Source: Deinococcus sp. AB2017081
GTDB lineage: Bacteria; Deinococcota; Deinococci; Deinococcales; Deinococcaceae
Direction of reading: 5' to 3'
DNA length: 64,000 nt
Assembly: GCF_034440735.1 (NCBI RefSeq)
Contig: NZ_CP140098.1
Location: 2,225,501 to 2,289,500, forward strand
The translations under genes were made by a program, and so were the position numbers. The stretch's first letter is position 1. The number at the start of each line of letters is the position of its first letter. Of the stretch, positions 25,239 to 40,037 are shown piece by piece. The notes under the pieces are model-generated. The model saw only the letters and a list, made by a program, of their open reading frames with translations. It was not told the origin of the DNA and did not search any database.

Positions 25239-26243
25239 TTACTGCGTGCTTCTGGGGTCGAGCACGTCGCGCAGGCCGTCGCCCAGCAGGTTGAAGCCCA
25301 GCACCGTCAGGAAGATGGCCAGACCGGGGAAGACCATCGTCCACGGCGCATCGACGTAGTACTGCCGCGAATCGCTGATCATGGTGCCCCACTCGGGCAG
25401 GGGCGGCTGTGCCCCGATGCCCAGGAAGCCCAGTGCGGCGACCTCGATGGTCGCGGTGGCGATGCTCAGAGCGCCCTGCACGATCAGCGGCGACAGGGAG
25501 TTCGGCACGATGTGCCGGAAGATCGTACGCGACTGTGACGCGCCAAGTGCCCCGGCCGCCTGCACGAATTCGCGCTCGCGGATGCTCAGCACCACGGCGC
25601 GGGCCAGCCGCAGGTAGACCGGCACCTGCACCAGCGACACGGCCAGCATGGCGGTCACCAGCTGCGGACTGTTCAGCGCGAAGGCCCGGTCGAGCGCCGC
25701 AATCAGCAGGGGCGGATTGTCCGTGCTGAAGATGCTCGCAAACCCGATGGCGAGCAGGATGCCGGGGAACGCCAGCATCACGTCCGTCAGGTAGCCCATG
25801 ACGGTGTCGAACCATCCGCCGAAGTACCCGGCCACGACCCCCAGCAGCGAGCCGATCAGGAGCGCCAGCACGGTGCTGACGACCCCGACCTTCAGCGAGA
25901 TGCGGGTGCCGTGCAGGGTGCGGGCCAGCACGTCGCGGCCCAGGTTGTCGGTGCCGAAGGGATACGCGAACGCGTTGGTGGTGCCGGTCACCGGGTCGCG
26001 GTAAACCTCGGCCACCTCCGGGTTCCACAGCGCGGCGATGCTGGGCGGCTTGAGGTTCAGACGGTAGTTGCGGTCCGTGGTGGGGTCGTAGGGCTTGATG
26101 ACCGACGCGAACACGGCCAGCAGCACGAACAGCGCGACGATGACCGCGCCGGCCTTGCCGGGGCCGCTGCGCCGGAAGCGCCGCCAGAAGATGCTGTCCT
26201 GGCGGGGCCGGCGGGCGGGCGTGGGGGCGGTTGCTGCAGTCAT
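25239..26243 (-). CDS. Peptide/nickel-type ABC transporter permease (DppC/OppC family)
   Basis: 334 aa. The N-terminal OppC leader helix (about 30-50) is followed by five further helices. The EAA loop reads EFVQAAGALGASQSRTIFRHIVPNS, the contact site for the ATPase. PFGTDNLGRDVLARTLHGTR is the typical DppC periplasmic segment. It is the last gene of the SBP-DppB-DppC operon, 4 bp after dppB. No ATPase genes follow, so DppD/DppF-type subunits must be supplied from elsewhere in the genome. Confidence 0.95.
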   Translation of the reverse strand: MTAATAPTPARRPRQDSIFWRRFRRSGPGKAGAVIVALFVLLAVFASVIKPYDPTTDRNYRLNLKPPSIAALWNPEVAEVYRDPVTGTTNAFAYPFGTDNLGRDVLARTLHGTRISLKVGVVSTVLALLIGSLLGVVAGYFGGWFDTVMGYLTDVMLAFPGILLAIGFASIFSTDNPPLLIAALDRAFALNSPQLVTAMLAVSLVQVPVYLRLARAVVLSIREREFVQAAGALGASQSRTIFRHIVPNSLSPLIVQGALSIATATIEVAALGFLGIGAQPPLPEWGTMISDSRQYYVDAPWTMVFPGLAIFLTVLGFNLLGDGLRDVLDPRSTQ

Positions 26244-26247
26244 GGCG

Positions 26248-27276
26248 TCACCTGTACTGGATGCGCGGGTCGAGGGCCGCGTAGCTGAGGTCCACGAGCA
26301 GGTTCACGACGCTGACGACCAGCGCCGCGAAGATCACCCCGCCCTGGATGACCGGGTAGTCGCGCTGGCCGATGGCCTCGTAGACCCATGAGCCGATGCC
26401 GGGCCACGAGAAGATCGTCTCGGTGAGCACCGCCCCGCCCAGCAGCGCCCCGGCCTGGAGACCGATCACGGTCACGACCGGCAGCAGCGCGTTGCGCAGC
26501 GCGTGCCCCAGCGTGACCCGGTTCGGGGCCAGTCCCTTGGCCTTGGCCGTGCGCACGTAGTCCTGGCCCAGCACCTCCAGCAGGCTGGAGCGCGTGATCC
26601 GCGCGATGATCGCCAGCGGAATGCTGCCCAGCGCGATGGCCGGTAGGATCAGGTGGCGCAGCACGTCCCAGAACGAGCGCAGGTCGCCGCGCAACAGCGA
26701 GTCGAGCAGGTACAGGCCAGTGATCGGCTCAAGCAGGTTCTCGTTGCCGGTGCGGGCGCTGGGCGGCAGCCACCCCAGTTTCACGGCGAAGAAGTACGAC
26801 AGCAGCAGACCCAGCCAGAACACCGGCATGCTGACCCCCACCAGCGAGATCGTCGTGGCGAGGTTGTCCCACACCGAGTTGCGGCGCAGCGCGGCGAGAA
26901 TCCCGGCCGGCAGGCCGACGACCAGCGCGAAGATCAGCGCCGCGAGGCTCAGTTCTGCCGTGGCGGGAAAGCGTGAGCTCAGTTCATCCCGGACCGGGAT
27001 GTTGCTCTTGAGACCTGCACCCAGGTCGCCCTGCACGAGCGCCGCGACGTATTTGGGGTACTGGGCGTCCAGCGGATTCTGTGGATTGAAGAACCACGGT
27101 TTGTTCAGGCCCAGCTGTTCGCGCAGGCGGGCGGCGGCCTCGGGGGTGGCGCGTTCGCCGAGCATGGCGATGGCCGGGTCGCCCGGAATCGAGCGCACGA
27201 ACACGAAGACCACGAGGCTGATGCCCAGCATGACCAGCAGGGTTCGGAGCAGGCGGCGGATCAGATATGTGCCCAA
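26248..27276 (-). CDS. Peptide/nickel-type ABC transporter permease (DppB/OppB family)
   Basis: 342 aa, six membrane helices. It has the family N-terminus YLIRRLLRTLLVMLGISLVV, the FVRSIPGDPA segment and the EAA loop DYVRTAKAKGLAPNRVTLGH. The TTG at 27276 is preferred as start: GGAGG (27285-27289) is 8 nt upstream and the family N-terminus begins directly after it, while the ATG at 27312 adds 12 atypical residues. Together with DppC it forms the membrane channel for peptide import. Confidence 0.94.
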   Translation of the reverse strand: MGTYLIRRLLRTLLVMLGISLVVFVFVRSIPGDPAIAMLGERATPEAAARLREQLGLNKPWFFNPQNPLDAQYPKYVAALVQGDLGAGLKSNIPVRDELSSRFPATAELSLAALIFALVVGLPAGILAALRRNSVWDNLATTISLVGVSMPVFWLGLLLSYFFAVKLGWLPPSARTGNENLLEPITGLYLLDSLLRGDLRSFWDVLRHLILPAIALGSIPLAIIARITRSSLLEVLGQDYVRTAKAKGLAPNRVTLGHALRNALLPVVTVIGLQAGALLGGAVLTETIFSWPGIGSWVYEAIGQRDYPVIQGGVIFAALVVSVVNLLVDLSYAALDPRIQYR

Positions 27277-27357
27277 GGGCGGTTCCTCCAGGGGGCGTGG
27301 GGTGGACAGCACAGGGGGGCAGATCCGTCATGGATCTGCCCTCCCGAGCGTGGAGCG

Positions 27358-28938
<1,581 letters not shown>

Positions 28939-28964
28939 AGAGCCTCCACAGCCCTCCGCGAGAC

Positions 28965-28997
28965 CCGCCCCGCCCACCATGTGGGGGAAGGGGCGGC
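28965..28997 (-). promoter_or_regulatory. Hairpin in the 5-prime leader of the peptide-binding protein
   Basis: Read on the minus strand, CCGCCCC-TTCC-CCCAC-ATG-GTGGG-CGGGGCGG forms a two-part stem with a four-base bulge, between the promoter (29033-29061) and the Shine-Dalgarno sequence (28943-28947). It could stabilise the mRNA or attenuate. No T-run follows, so it is not a simple terminator. Confidence 0.55.
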
Positions 28998-29032
28998 ACG
29001 GGAGGGAGTCAGTCGAAAACAAACGTGCGCTC

Positions 29033-29061
29033 AGGGTAGGGGCCGGGTGTAGGGGTGTCAA
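29033..29061 (-). promoter_or_regulatory. Sigma-70-type promoter of the SBP-dppB-dppC operon
   Basis: On the minus strand, TTGACA (29056-29061) and TACCCT (29033-29038) are separated by exactly 17 bp. The predicted start near 29026 gives a leader of about 88 nt. This is the best -35/-10 match in the window and shows that the importer is transcribed independently of the GH20 gene upstream. Confidence 0.8.
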
Positions 29062-29090
29062 GGTCGTCGCGCGGCCCGGTCCCCCGGCGC

Positions 29091-31133
<2,043 letters not shown>

Positions 31134-31228
31134 GGTGGACGTCCTTCCTGACGGGGGGGTGACGGTGGCGCACACGAAGGGGGCATCCGGGCCAGCGGCC
31201 GGACACCCCCGTGCGGTGCACCACAGAT

Positions 31229-32470
<1,242 letters not shown>

Positions 32471-32525
32471 GTGGACTCCTTCAGGATGTTGGTGGAAACG
32501 CTGCGTCGTGTCGTGGTACGCCCAG

Positions 32526-32553
32526 ACTGTAGCGTTCCCCACGGGCACGTGCC
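32526..32553 (-). promoter_or_regulatory. Promoter with overlapping palindrome, sugar-binding-protein operon
   Basis: TACAGT on the minus strand (32526-32531) is a plausible -10 box about 55 bp before the start codon. No good -35 is visible; instead a perfect 10-bp palindrome GGCACGTGCC (32544-32553) lies across the -35 position. That arrangement suggests control by a dimeric regulator. The divergent GH3 gene starts about 85 bp away and could share the control. Confidence 0.5.
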
Positions 32554-32638
32554 TGAGAACTCATTCGGGCCGCTCTCATGCCGCTGGTGTGCACCTGTAC
32601 GGTGCCACGTCCACGGGCGCGTGGACTACTCTGGGCCG

Positions 32639-34117
32639 GTGACCACATCCCCCCTTCCCGGTGCCCTGGCGATGGTCGACATCCCCGGCCCGGTGCTCGA
32701 TCCGGAGACGGCCGCGCACCTGCGGCGCTACGGCGTGACGGCCGTGTGTCTGTTCGGCAAGAACGTCGAGAGTGCCGCCCAGCTCCGCACGCTGTGTGCC
32801 GACCTGCGGGCCGTGCTGGGCGAGGACGCCCTGATCGCCATCGACCACGAGGGCGGCGCGATCACCCGTCCGACGTTCTGGCCGTATGCGCCCAGCGCCA
32901 TGGCCCTGGGCGCGGCCGACGACGCGGCCCTGACGCAGGACGTGCATGCCGCCCTGGCGCGGCAACTGCGCTCGGTCGGCATCAACTGGAACTTCACGCC
33001 GGTGCTGGACGTGAATGTCGACGCGTCCAATCCCGTGATCAGCGAGCGGGCCTTCGGGAACACGCCGGCGCTGGTCTCCCGGCACGGCCGCGCCTCGCTG
33101 GCCGGACACGCCCGCGCGGGGGTCGCCGCGTGTGTCAAGCATTTCCCCGGCCACGGCGACACCCACCTCGATTCGCACTACTCGCTCCAGCGCGTGTCCA
33201 AAACCCGCGAGCAGCTGGACGCCCTGGAGCTCGCCCCGTTCCGCGACCTGCTGCCGCACACCCCGGCTGTGATGACCGCGCACATCATCTTCGACGCCAT
33301 CGACCCCGAGCTGCCCGCCACGCTGTCACGCCCGGTGCTGACCGGCCTGCTGCGAGGGGAATGGGACTACGAGGGCGTGATCGTCACGGATTCCATGGGC
33401 ATGAAGGCGATCGACGACCATTACGGCCGGGGCGAGGCCGCCGTGCTGGCCCTGAAGGCCGGGGCGGACATGGTCATGGCGCTGGGCCGCCGGGAGGTTC
33501 AGGTCGAGACGCTGGAGGCCGTGGCCGCCGCACTGGACGGAGACCTCGATCCGGCCGCCGTGCAGGCGAGCGTGGAGCGGCTGCGCACGCTGGCGCGGCA
33601 GACCCCGGCCCACGCCGACCTGTCCCTGAATCCCGAGGACGACGCGGCCCTAATGGCGCTGGGCTGGGAGCGGGGGCTGAGCGTGTACCGCGATCCCCAG
33701 CCACCAGCGCCGGGCTCGCGCCTCCTGCTCGTGTGCGAGCGCTATGCCTACCGCGAGAATGTCAGCGAGCGCGGCGTGGACGCCGATACGGTGGCCCACG
33801 ACCTGGGCACGCTCTACGACGTGCAGCTCCACGCCTACGACACGGCCGACGACCTCGACTGGCCCGCGCTGCGCCGTCAAGCCGACGACGAGGGCCGCAC
33901 GCTGGTGCTCGTGACCACCGGTCGCCACCGGCATCCGGCCCTCGCGGGACTGACTCCCGATCTGCACGTCGCGCTGTACAACCCCTACGCCGCCCTGTTG
34001 GTGGATGCCCCGGCTGTGATCACCGGCGGCTTCCGGCCCGGGGCGCGGGCGGCGCTGCTGGCGTGGCTGCGTTCCCCCCACGCGGCCGGCCCACGGCCGG
34101 TGTTCGCCCCCGGCTGA
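32639..34117 (+). CDS. Beta-N-acetylhexosaminidase, glycoside hydrolase family 3 (NagZ type)
   Basis: 492 aa, no signal peptide, so cytoplasmic. IDHEGG (Asp69), [14 protein letters not shown] with the NagZ Asp178-His180 dyad, and VIVTDSMGM with nucleophile Asp251 identify the NagZ subgroup. A second domain of about 160 residues (about 330-492) replaces the GH3-C fold and resembles the extra domain of two-domain NagZ proteins. NagZ removes GlcNAc from muropeptides or chito-oligomers after import. GTG 32639 has TACTCT (32627-32632) at 6 nt. Confidence 0.93.
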   Translation: MTTSPLPGALAMVDIPGPVLDPETAAHLRRYGVTAVCLFGKNVESAAQLRTLCADLRAVLGEDALIAIDHEGGAITRPTFWPYAPSAMALGAADDAALTQDVHAALARQLRSVGINWNFTPVLDVNVDASNPVISERAFGNTPALVSRHGRASLAGHARAGVAACVKHFPGHGDTHLDSHYSLQRVSKTREQLDALELAPFRDLLPHTPAVMTAHIIFDAIDPELPATLSRPVLTGLLRGEWDYEGVIVTDSMGMKAIDDHYGRGEAAVLALKAGADMVMALGRREVQVETLEAVAAALDGDLDPAAVQASVERLRTLARQTPAHADLSLNPEDDAALMALGWERGLSVYRDPQPPAPGSRLLLVCERYAYRENVSERGVDADTVAHDLGTLYDVQLHAYDTADDLDWPALRRQADDEGRTLVLVTTGRHRHPALAGLTPDLHVALYNPYAALLVDAPAVITGGFRPGARAALLAWLRSPHAAGPRPVFAPG

Positions 34118-34123
34118 CCGCCG

Positions 34124-34987
34124 TCAGCGTTCCCAGGGCCACGGGCCGGGGGCGGCGGCCACCCCCAGCGCCCGGGGGCCGGTATGGACATTCAGCACCG
34201 GGTTCACGCCCGCCGTGCCTGACCACACGATGGGGTGCCGCGCCGCAAGCACGTCCAGCAGCGTGTCGGAATCGGCCGGTTCGTTGCCGTACAGCAGGCC
34301 CAGGCGCAGTGGGGTGCCCTCGGCGTAGGTGCGCGTGACCCGGTCGGCCACGGCCACGATGGCCCCCCGGTAGGAGCGGGCGCGGCCCACGTTGGTGTAG
34401 GTGCCGGTCGCCTTGTCGACCGTGATCACGGGCTTCAGATCCAGCAGACCGCCCAGCGTGGCCTGCACCCGCCCGATCCGTCCGCCCCGGCGCAGGTACT
34501 CCAGCGTCTCGATGGTGAAGTACAGCTCCGTCTCCTGCGCCACGGCCTCCATCCACGCCACGGCGGTCTCGAGCGTCTCGCCCCGGGCGGCGGCGGTCGC
34601 GGCCGCATGCACCTGGAATGCCTGCGCCGCCGACAGGGTGCGGGAGTCGTGGATCGAGACGGCCACATCGGCTCCGGCCAGGGAGCGGGCCTGCTCGGCC
34701 GCGTTGCGGCTGCCGCTGAGGCCGGCACTGATGGTCACGGCCAGCACGTCCCTCGTCCCGGCGCGGCGGTACGCCTCCAGCCAGTCCTGCGGCGTCGGCT
34801 GGCTGCTCGTCGGATGGGCCGGGTTGGTGGCCAGTTCCCGGAACAGCGCTTCGCGGGACAGCTCGTCCGTGCGGTAGGACGTCTCCCCGAAGGTCACCGA
34901 GAACGGCGCGACCGGCACGGCGTTGTTCAGGCCGCCGTAGGCGTCCAGACCACCGTCGGTCACGATGCCGAACAGTGGGGCGGTCAC
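34124..34987 (-). CDS. DegV family fatty-acid-binding protein
   Basis: 287 aa. The DegV fold is marked by [19 protein letters not shown] (family STS-P loop), [12 protein letters not shown] and the [11 protein letters not shown] segment. DegV proteins bind fatty acyl groups and, as FakB, present them to an acyl kinase; no fakA is adjacent. GTG 34987 overlaps the upstream oxidoreductase stop (GTGA). The 3-prime end converges with the GH3 gene at a 6-bp distance with no terminator between them. Confidence 0.93.
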   Translation of the reverse strand: MTAPLFGIVTDGGLDAYGGLNNAVPVAPFSVTFGETSYRTDELSREALFRELATNPAHPTSSQPTPQDWLEAYRRAGTRDVLAVTISAGLSGSRNAAEQARSLAGADVAVSIHDSRTLSAAQAFQVHAAATAAARGETLETAVAWMEAVAQETELYFTIETLEYLRRGGRIGRVQATLGGLLDLKPVITVDKATGTYTNVGRARSYRGAIVAVADRVTRTYAEGTPLRLGLLYGNEPADSDTLLDVLAARHPIVWSGTAGVNPVLNVHTGPRALGVAAAPGPWPWER

Positions 34988-35892
34988 CGGAGCACCACGC
35001 CGTTCATCTGCTCGATCAGCTTCAGGGCGGCCGTGTGATCCTCCTGCGCCCCGACCACGCGCGACGCGGCGCGGTACAGGCCCGTCACCTGCGCGATCAC
35101 GGGCGCGCTGCCCCTGGCCTGCTCGGCCATGTCCAGCGCGATGCCGGCGTCCTTGGCGAGCAGCCCCAGGCCGAAGGTGGCCGGAAACTCTCGGGTCAGC
35201 ACCCGCTGCGGGATCAGGTTCTCGGTGGTGTTGCTGCGCCCGCTGCTCGCGTTGATCACCTCCAGCGCCGCGCCCAGTTCCACGCCGCGCAGCCCCAGGA
35301 TCGCCAGCCCCTCGCCGGCGGCCCACAGGTTCACGGCCAGCAGGGCGTTGTTCACGGCCTTGACCGCGAATCCCGCGCCCGTATCGCCCACGCGCACCAC
35401 CTTGCCCGCGAAGGCCAGCTGCGGGCGCACTGCGTCCAGCACGTCGGCCGGGCCGCCCACCATGACGGTCAGGGTGCCGGCCTTCGCGGCGACCGTGCCC
35501 CCGCTGACCGGGGCGTCGAGGAAGCGCACACCGGCGGATGACAGCTGATCCCGCTGCCGGGGCGCGGCGTCCGGGTGACCGCTGGTGCAGTCCACCCACA
35601 CGCTGCCCGGTTTCAGGTGCGCGTGGGCGGCGTCCAGCACCTCGTCGACCTCGGCACTCGTCGGCAGGCACGACACGATCAGGTCGGCTCCGGCGGCGTC
35701 CTCCAGCGTGGCCGCCACGCTGCCGTGCTGTGCGGCGTGCTCCTGCGCCCGGCCCGGTGTGCGGTTCCACACCAGGGTCTGGCCGCCCGAGGCGCGGCTG
35801 CGGGCGGACAGATGGGCGGCCATCGGCGCCCCCATCGCCCCCAGCCCCAGGAAGGCAGTCGTGTGGAAGGTCTCGGTCAGCGGCGTGTCCAT
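34984..35892 (-). CDS. 3-hydroxyisobutyrate-dehydrogenase-type NAD(P) oxidoreductase
   Basis: 302 aa of the beta-hydroxyacid dehydrogenase family. It has the Rossmann loop [10 protein letters not shown], the substrate-binding [19 protein letters not shown] and catalytic Lys in [15 protein letters not shown]. Members oxidise 3-hydroxyisobutyrate, tartronate semialdehyde or 6-phosphogluconate-like acids; the substrate here is not determinable. ATG 35892 is preceded at 7 nt by TAGCCT (35900-35905). It forms a two-gene unit with degV. Confidence 0.9.
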   Translation of the reverse strand: MDTPLTETFHTTAFLGLGAMGAPMAAHLSARSRASGGQTLVWNRTPGRAQEHAAQHGSVAATLEDAAGADLIVSCLPTSAEVDEVLDAAHAHLKPGSVWVDCTSGHPDAAPRQRDQLSSAGVRFLDAPVSGGTVAAKAGTLTVMVGGPADVLDAVRPQLAFAGKVVRVGDTGAGFAVKAVNNALLAVNLWAAGEGLAILGLRGVELGAALEVINASSGRSNTTENLIPQRVLTREFPATFGLGLLAKDAGIALDMAEQARGSAPVIAQVTGLYRAASRVVGAQEDHTAALKLIEQMNGVVLR

Positions 35893-35939
35893 GCGGGTCA
35901 GGCTAGCCCCTGCGTGGTCGCCACACCGCCGCCGTGGAC

Positions 35940-36482
35940 TCAGTCCAGCGGACGTGACGACGCCGGGAGTGTCAGGTCGCCGCCCGCCGGCCCGAAGCGC
36001 TCCCGCAGGAAGCGTCCCTGGGCGAGCAGACGGTCGGCGGTGGCGTGGTCGTGGCGCAGGGCCTCGCGCACCCCGTCCTCCAGCAGGCGCAGCTGTTCGT
36101 GCAGCAGGAGCTCGGGGGGCTGGCCCTGGGTGGCCAGGGTGCGCCGCGCTCCGTCCGTCAGACCGTGGTACGCCCGCAGCGTGTCCGGCAGGTAGGCGTC
36201 GCGCGTCTGGGTCAGTAGATAGGTGGTACGGGCGTCGCCGTTACCGGCGGCCAGCGCGTCCGTGACCTCGCACAGGATCCCCCACGCGACTGACCGGGCG
36301 GGTTCCGGCAGGGGTGGCATCAGGGTCTCCGCGCCACCTGAACCCGTCGGTGCGGGCAGCGCGGCGGGCGGCGGGACGTCCGGCTTCGGCAGCGCCCGCC
36401 GCTGCGCCTTGGTGGTGTTGTCGACATACGTGATCAGCGCGATCCCGCCGAAGATCACCATCAGGATCAGCACGGCCGTCAT
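35940..36482 (-). CDS. Membrane-anchored hypothetical protein
   Basis: 180 aa, not recognised. An N-terminal hydrophobic helix (about 2-19) serves as an uncleaved anchor, followed by a Pro-rich linker (about 30-62) and a soluble helical domain. That domain contains repeated amphipathic helices with many Arg, His and Leu. It lies 17 bp after the SPFH gene, which suggests a partner role, yet TAGGAT (36489-36494) stands exactly 6 nt upstream, so it can also be transcribed separately as a leaderless mRNA. Confidence 0.75.
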   Translation of the reverse strand: MTAVLILMVIFGGIALITYVDNTTKAQRRALPKPDVPPPAALPAPTGSGGAETLMPPLPEPARSVAWGILCEVTDALAAGNGDARTTYLLTQTRDAYLPDTLRAYHGLTDGARRTLATQGQPPELLLHEQLRLLEDGVREALRHDHATADRLLAQGRFLRERFGPAGGDLTLPASSRPLD

Positions 36483-36499
36483 GGCTGCATCCTAGCCGC

Positions 36500-37462
36500 T
36501 CAGGGCGTGGTCTTGGCCGGCGTGGTCGTGCCGGTGGCGCCCACGCTGCCCAGGGATTTCAGGTCGAGCAGGAAATTGCCGCCACTGGGCAGCATGACCG
36601 TCTGGATGGTCGGTGCGAGCTTCTCGGCGACCGTCAGCTGGATCAGCTGCGGATTCTCGCGCAGGGCCCGGCCGCGCAGCGACAGCGCCTGCGCTTCCCC
36701 CTTGGCCTGCTCGATGGCCGCCTTCGCCGCGCCCTGCGCCTCCACGACGGCCCGCTGGGCACTGATACTGCTCTGCTGGAGCCGGTTGCGTTCCACGGCG
36801 ACCTGCTGTTCCGCCGCCTGCTTTTGCTCGATGGCCTTGGCGATGGACTCCGGAATGCGCAGCTCGCGCAGCAGCACCGAGTCGAGCACCAGATTGTTGC
36901 GCGAGAACACGTCGCGCAGGGCCTTCGTGATGCTCGCCTCCACCGCCTGGCGCTGCGTGCTGATGATATCGGCCGCACTGAACTGCCCGATGGCGTCGCG
37001 CACCTTGCTGCGCACCTGGGGGCGGATCACGGTCTGCAGGTAGTTGCGGCCCAGCTCCTTGTGCAGGACGGCGGCCCGGGCGCGGTCGATGCGGAACTGC
37101 ACGGTCACGTCGGCCGTGATGTCCAGGCCCTCCTTGCTGCGGGCACGGATGGCGCCCTCGGAGTCGTTGGCGTTCGGGGCGTCGTGGGCCAGGGTGACCT
37201 CCTGGAGGCGGGCGTCGTACAGGTTCACCTTGTCGACGAACGGCACGACGAAGTGAATCCCTTCCTGCAACACGACGGGCTTGACGCCGCTGAACGAGCT
37301 GAAGACCACGCCGACGAAACCGGCCGGGATCACCTTCACGCCCTGCGAGATCACCCACACGAGCAGCAGGGCGCCCAGCAGCAGCGGCCACACACGGCGT
37401 CCGGATGGAGAGAGGGACATGCGCGGCAACGTCACGTTCGGGGCCTGGCGTGGGGTCGTCAT
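36500..37462 (-). CDS. SPFH/prohibitin-family membrane protein (HflC/PHB type)
   Basis: 320 aa. One N-terminal membrane helix (about 25-43), an SPFH domain (about 45-225) with VIPAGFVGVVFSS and EGIHFVVPFVDKV, then a long Glu/Gln/Ala coiled coil (about 225-285) and a short Thr-rich tail. Prohibitin-like proteins make large ring or cage assemblies at the membrane and regulate proteases such as FtsH. CATACT (37469-37474) is 6 nt before the ATG. The 180-aa membrane protein lies directly downstream. Confidence 0.92.
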   Translation of the reverse strand: MTTPRQAPNVTLPRMSLSPSGRRVWPLLLGALLLVWVISQGVKVIPAGFVGVVFSSFSGVKPVVLQEGIHFVVPFVDKVNLYDARLQEVTLAHDAPNANDSEGAIRARSKEGLDITADVTVQFRIDRARAAVLHKELGRNYLQTVIRPQVRSKVRDAIGQFSAADIISTQRQAVEASITKALRDVFSRNNLVLDSVLLRELRIPESIAKAIEQKQAAEQQVAVERNRLQQSSISAQRAVVEAQGAAKAAIEQAKGEAQALSLRGRALRENPQLIQLTVAEKLAPTIQTVMLPSGGNFLLDLKSLGSVGATGTTTPAKTTP

Positions 37463-37513
37463 GTCACCAGTATGTGATCCGGTCGCCCCGGGTTTCGCGG
37501 ATCCGACCCGGCG

Positions 37514-37915
37514 TCACGCTCCGGCCGGTTCCACGCTGGGGGGGGTCACCTCGTCCACATACACCCACTGGCCGCCCAGCTGCGTGAACACGCTGCGCTC
37601 GTGCACCTTCACGGTCTGGGTGCCCTGGCGCAGGGTCGCCGTGAACTCGACCTCCAGGCCGGTGGCGTCATGGACGGTCAGCCCGGTGTACCGGGTGCCG
37701 GGTTCCAGGCGCAGCTGCGGGGGCCGCGTGTCCGGATGCCACGTGTTCAGCACGAAGGCCTCCAGATGCAGGGCATACGCCGTGTACCGCGCCCGCATCA
37801 GCGCCTCGGGGGTCGCGGCGGCACGGGAACCGTCGTGCGCGGGCCCGCAGCAGTGCGCATAGCTGCGGCCGGTGCCACACGGACAGGACTTGAACGGGGG
37901 GTACGCCAGCGGCAT
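37514..37915 (-). CDS. YchJ-family SEC-C motif protein
   Basis: 133 aa. The N-terminal zinc motif CPCGTGRSYAHCCGP (C-x-C-x8-C-C) is the SEC-C/YchJ signature, followed by the ALMRARYTAYAL and the NTF2-like domain with WVYVDEVTPP. Function of YchJ proteins is unknown. The start is decided by TAGCGT (37922-37927) lying 6 nt upstream of ATG 37915. It is not in an obvious operon. Confidence 0.92.
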   Translation of the reverse strand: MPLAYPPFKSCPCGTGRSYAHCCGPAHDGSRAAATPEALMRARYTAYALHLEAFVLNTWHPDTRPPQLRLEPGTRYTGLTVHDATGLEVEFTATLRQGTQTVKVHERSVFTQLGGQWVYVDEVTPPSVEPAGA

Positions 37916-38031
37916 GTCGCCACGCTAGCGTGCCGGCGGGGGGGGCGCACGCCGACATGAGCGCCGTCGGGTGGTGACCACGGCTGCCCCCGGCCAGGGG
38001 GGCGACGTCCGGGACGCGCATAATGGCCGCA

Positions 38032-38844
38032 ATGGTGCTCCCTGACGTCATCACTTCCCTGCACAACCCACAGGTCAAGCGGCTGGTGCGCCTGCGCGCC
38101 CGCCGGGACCGTGAGCACGACCATGTCATTGTCATCGAGGGTGCCCGTGAACTGAGCCGCGCCGTCCAGGCCGGTGTGGACGTCCACGAGGTCTACGTGT
38201 GCCCGGCGCTGTACTCCCCCGAGGCGGCGCAGCTCGCGCCGGGGCTGCCGGGGCGGGTGGCCGAACTGTCGCGGCCCGCATTCGAGAAGGTCAGCATGCG
38301 CGACCACCCCGACGGGGTGATCGGCGTGGCGGCCGTCCCGGACATGACGCTCCTGGAGCCGCCGGGGGACGCTGTGGTCGTGGTGCTGCACGGCCTGGAA
38401 AAACCGGGCAACGTGGGCGCGATCGTCCGGACGGCCGACGCGGTGGCGGCCGCCGGCGTGATCGTCCTCGGACGCGGGGCCGATCCCTTCGGGCCGAACG
38501 TGATTCGGGCCAGTCAGGGCAGCGTGTTCACCGTGCCGGTGGTCGCGTGGCCCGAGGCGGCGGCCCTGGCGTGGCTGCGCGGCCGGGACTTCCGGCTGGT
38601 CGCGTGCACGCCCGACGCGTCCCGCCCGTACTGGGACGTGCCCCTGACCGGCCGCGTGGCGCTGCTGCTCGGCACCGAACACCAGGGGCTGCCCGCCGGG
38701 TGGCGCACCGACGGCGCGGTCCGCATCCCCATGAATCCGGCGGGCGGGGCCGACAGCCTGAATGTCGCGACTGCCGCGGCCCTGATGCTCTACGAGAGCG
38801 CCCGTCAGCGTCATGTCCACGCCGCGGGCGGGACGCCGGCGTGA
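38032..38844 (+). CDS. TrmH/SpoU-family rRNA or tRNA 2-prime-O-methyltransferase
   Basis: 270 aa. An N-terminal substrate-recruitment domain ([12 protein letters not shown]) is followed by the SPOUT knot: motif 1 [19 protein letters not shown], motif 2 [11 protein letters not shown] and motif 3 [20 protein letters not shown]. These bind AdoMet and carry the catalytic Arg and Asn. The target ribose is not determinable. CATAAT (38019-38024) stands 7 nt before ATG 38032, which I prefer to ATG 38023 because the latter overlaps the -10 box. A GTGA junction couples it to an unknown 383-aa protein. Confidence 0.92.
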   Translation: MVLPDVITSLHNPQVKRLVRLRARRDREHDHVIVIEGARELSRAVQAGVDVHEVYVCPALYSPEAAQLAPGLPGRVAELSRPAFEKVSMRDHPDGVIGVAAVPDMTLLEPPGDAVVVVLHGLEKPGNVGAIVRTADAVAAAGVIVLGRGADPFGPNVIRASQGSVFTVPVVAWPEAAALAWLRGRDFRLVACTPDASRPYWDVPLTGRVALLLGTEHQGLPAGWRTDGAVRIPMNPAGGADSLNVATAAALMLYESARQRHVHAAGGTPA

Positions 38845-39992
38845 CGACCGTCCCCGATCCCTACCGCGACTGGCTGCGCAGCCGTCTGAGCGAGGAACTC
38901 GGCGTGCGCGAGGCGCAGCTGACCATCCAGGGCGCGGTGCAGCGCCGGGGCTGGCCGGCGGTGCGGGCGCTCGGTCCGCGTGACGTGGTGGCCGTGTTGC
39001 AGGACGTCTATGAGCTGATGCGGGAGCGCGTCGGGGACGGCCGGGCCGACAAGTGGCTGGAGGTCACCACGGTCGATCTGGCGCGCTTCGCCGAGTCGGT
39101 GCCGGTGCCCTCGGAGGGCGTGGCCCGGGGCGCGCTCCCCACGCCACCCCCGGTGCGGTGGGGCCGGCGGGCCCACGACCTGCCCCTGCTGCTGGCCCGG
39201 GCCCACTCGGAAATCGCTGTGCGCAGTCTGGGGGCCATCCGGGCCAGCCCCGCCATGGCCAGCCTGGAGCGCGCCGCCGAGTGGGACGTCCAGGCGAGCC
39301 TCGCCGAGGTGCGGCGCTGGCAGACGGAAGACCGGCTGTCCCGCCTGCGCTCCGACCATGCCCGGATCGAGGTCGCCGATCAGGTCGCGGCGGCCGTGGC
39401 CCAGGGCCAGGTGCTGCGCCTGACCGTCCAGGAGCTGGAGGCGGCGGCCCGCAGCGGACAGGCCGTCGATGGCCAGCTGGCGCACAACCGCCTCATGTCG
39501 TCCCAGACCGACACCTTCCTGGACACCTTTACCCCCCTGATCGACATGACCGACGCCGATCTCCCGCTGCCGGAGGTGAACACCGATCTGGACAGTGCGC
39601 GCTTCGCGCTGGGCGTGCCGCTGCATCCCAACGTCCTGCGGGCACGCCACACCCTGAATTACGCACAGTGGCAGGCGGGTGATGCCGGGGACGCCTCGCC
39701 CGGTGTCCTCCAGGCGCAGCATGACCTGCACCTCGCCGAACACGAGGCCCGTGAGCAGCTCGACAGCACCCTGGACGGCGCGCGGCGGCACCAGGATCAG
39801 TACCGGACGCTCTCGATCAAGGCGACGGGCCTGGAGCAGCGGGCCACGCGCCTCGCCGGCTCCGGCGGCGACCCTCTGAGCATCGCCCGGGTGCGCCTGG
39901 AGTGGCGCCAGGTGCGCAGCGCCGCCCGCATCCAGGGGCACCGCTTCCTAGAGGCCGTCTGCTTCCTGGAGGGGCTGGTCAGCGAGTCCTGA
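38841..39992 (+). CDS. Unknown 383-aa helical protein coupled to a TrmH-type methyltransferase
   Basis: 383 aa, not recognised. No signal peptide or membrane segment. It is helical throughout: a globular N-terminal part (about 1-100), an Arg/Glu/Leu-rich middle (about 100-220, probable coiled coil), then a Pro/Asp-rich stretch (about 225-250, [14 protein letters not shown]) and a long C-terminal amphipathic region of Gln/His/Arg-rich helices. GTG 38841 overlaps the methyltransferase stop, so translation is coupled. A structural or RNA-associated role is possible but unproven. Confidence 0.8.
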   Translation: MTTVPDPYRDWLRSRLSEELGVREAQLTIQGAVQRRGWPAVRALGPRDVVAVLQDVYELMRERVGDGRADKWLEVTTVDLARFAESVPVPSEGVARGALPTPPPVRWGRRAHDLPLLLARAHSEIAVRSLGAIRASPAMASLERAAEWDVQASLAEVRRWQTEDRLSRLRSDHARIEVADQVAAAVAQGQVLRLTVQELEAAARSGQAVDGQLAHNRLMSSQTDTFLDTFTPLIDMTDADLPLPEVNTDLDSARFALGVPLHPNVLRARHTLNYAQWQAGDAGDASPGVLQAQHDLHLAEHEAREQLDSTLDGARRHQDQYRTLSIKATGLEQRATRLAGSGGDPLSIARVRLEWRQVRSAARIQGHRFLEAVCFLEGLVSES

Positions 39993-40037
39993 ACGGCCCG
40001 GGCAGCTTCGGCTCGCCGACAGTCGTCACGCGGCGCC

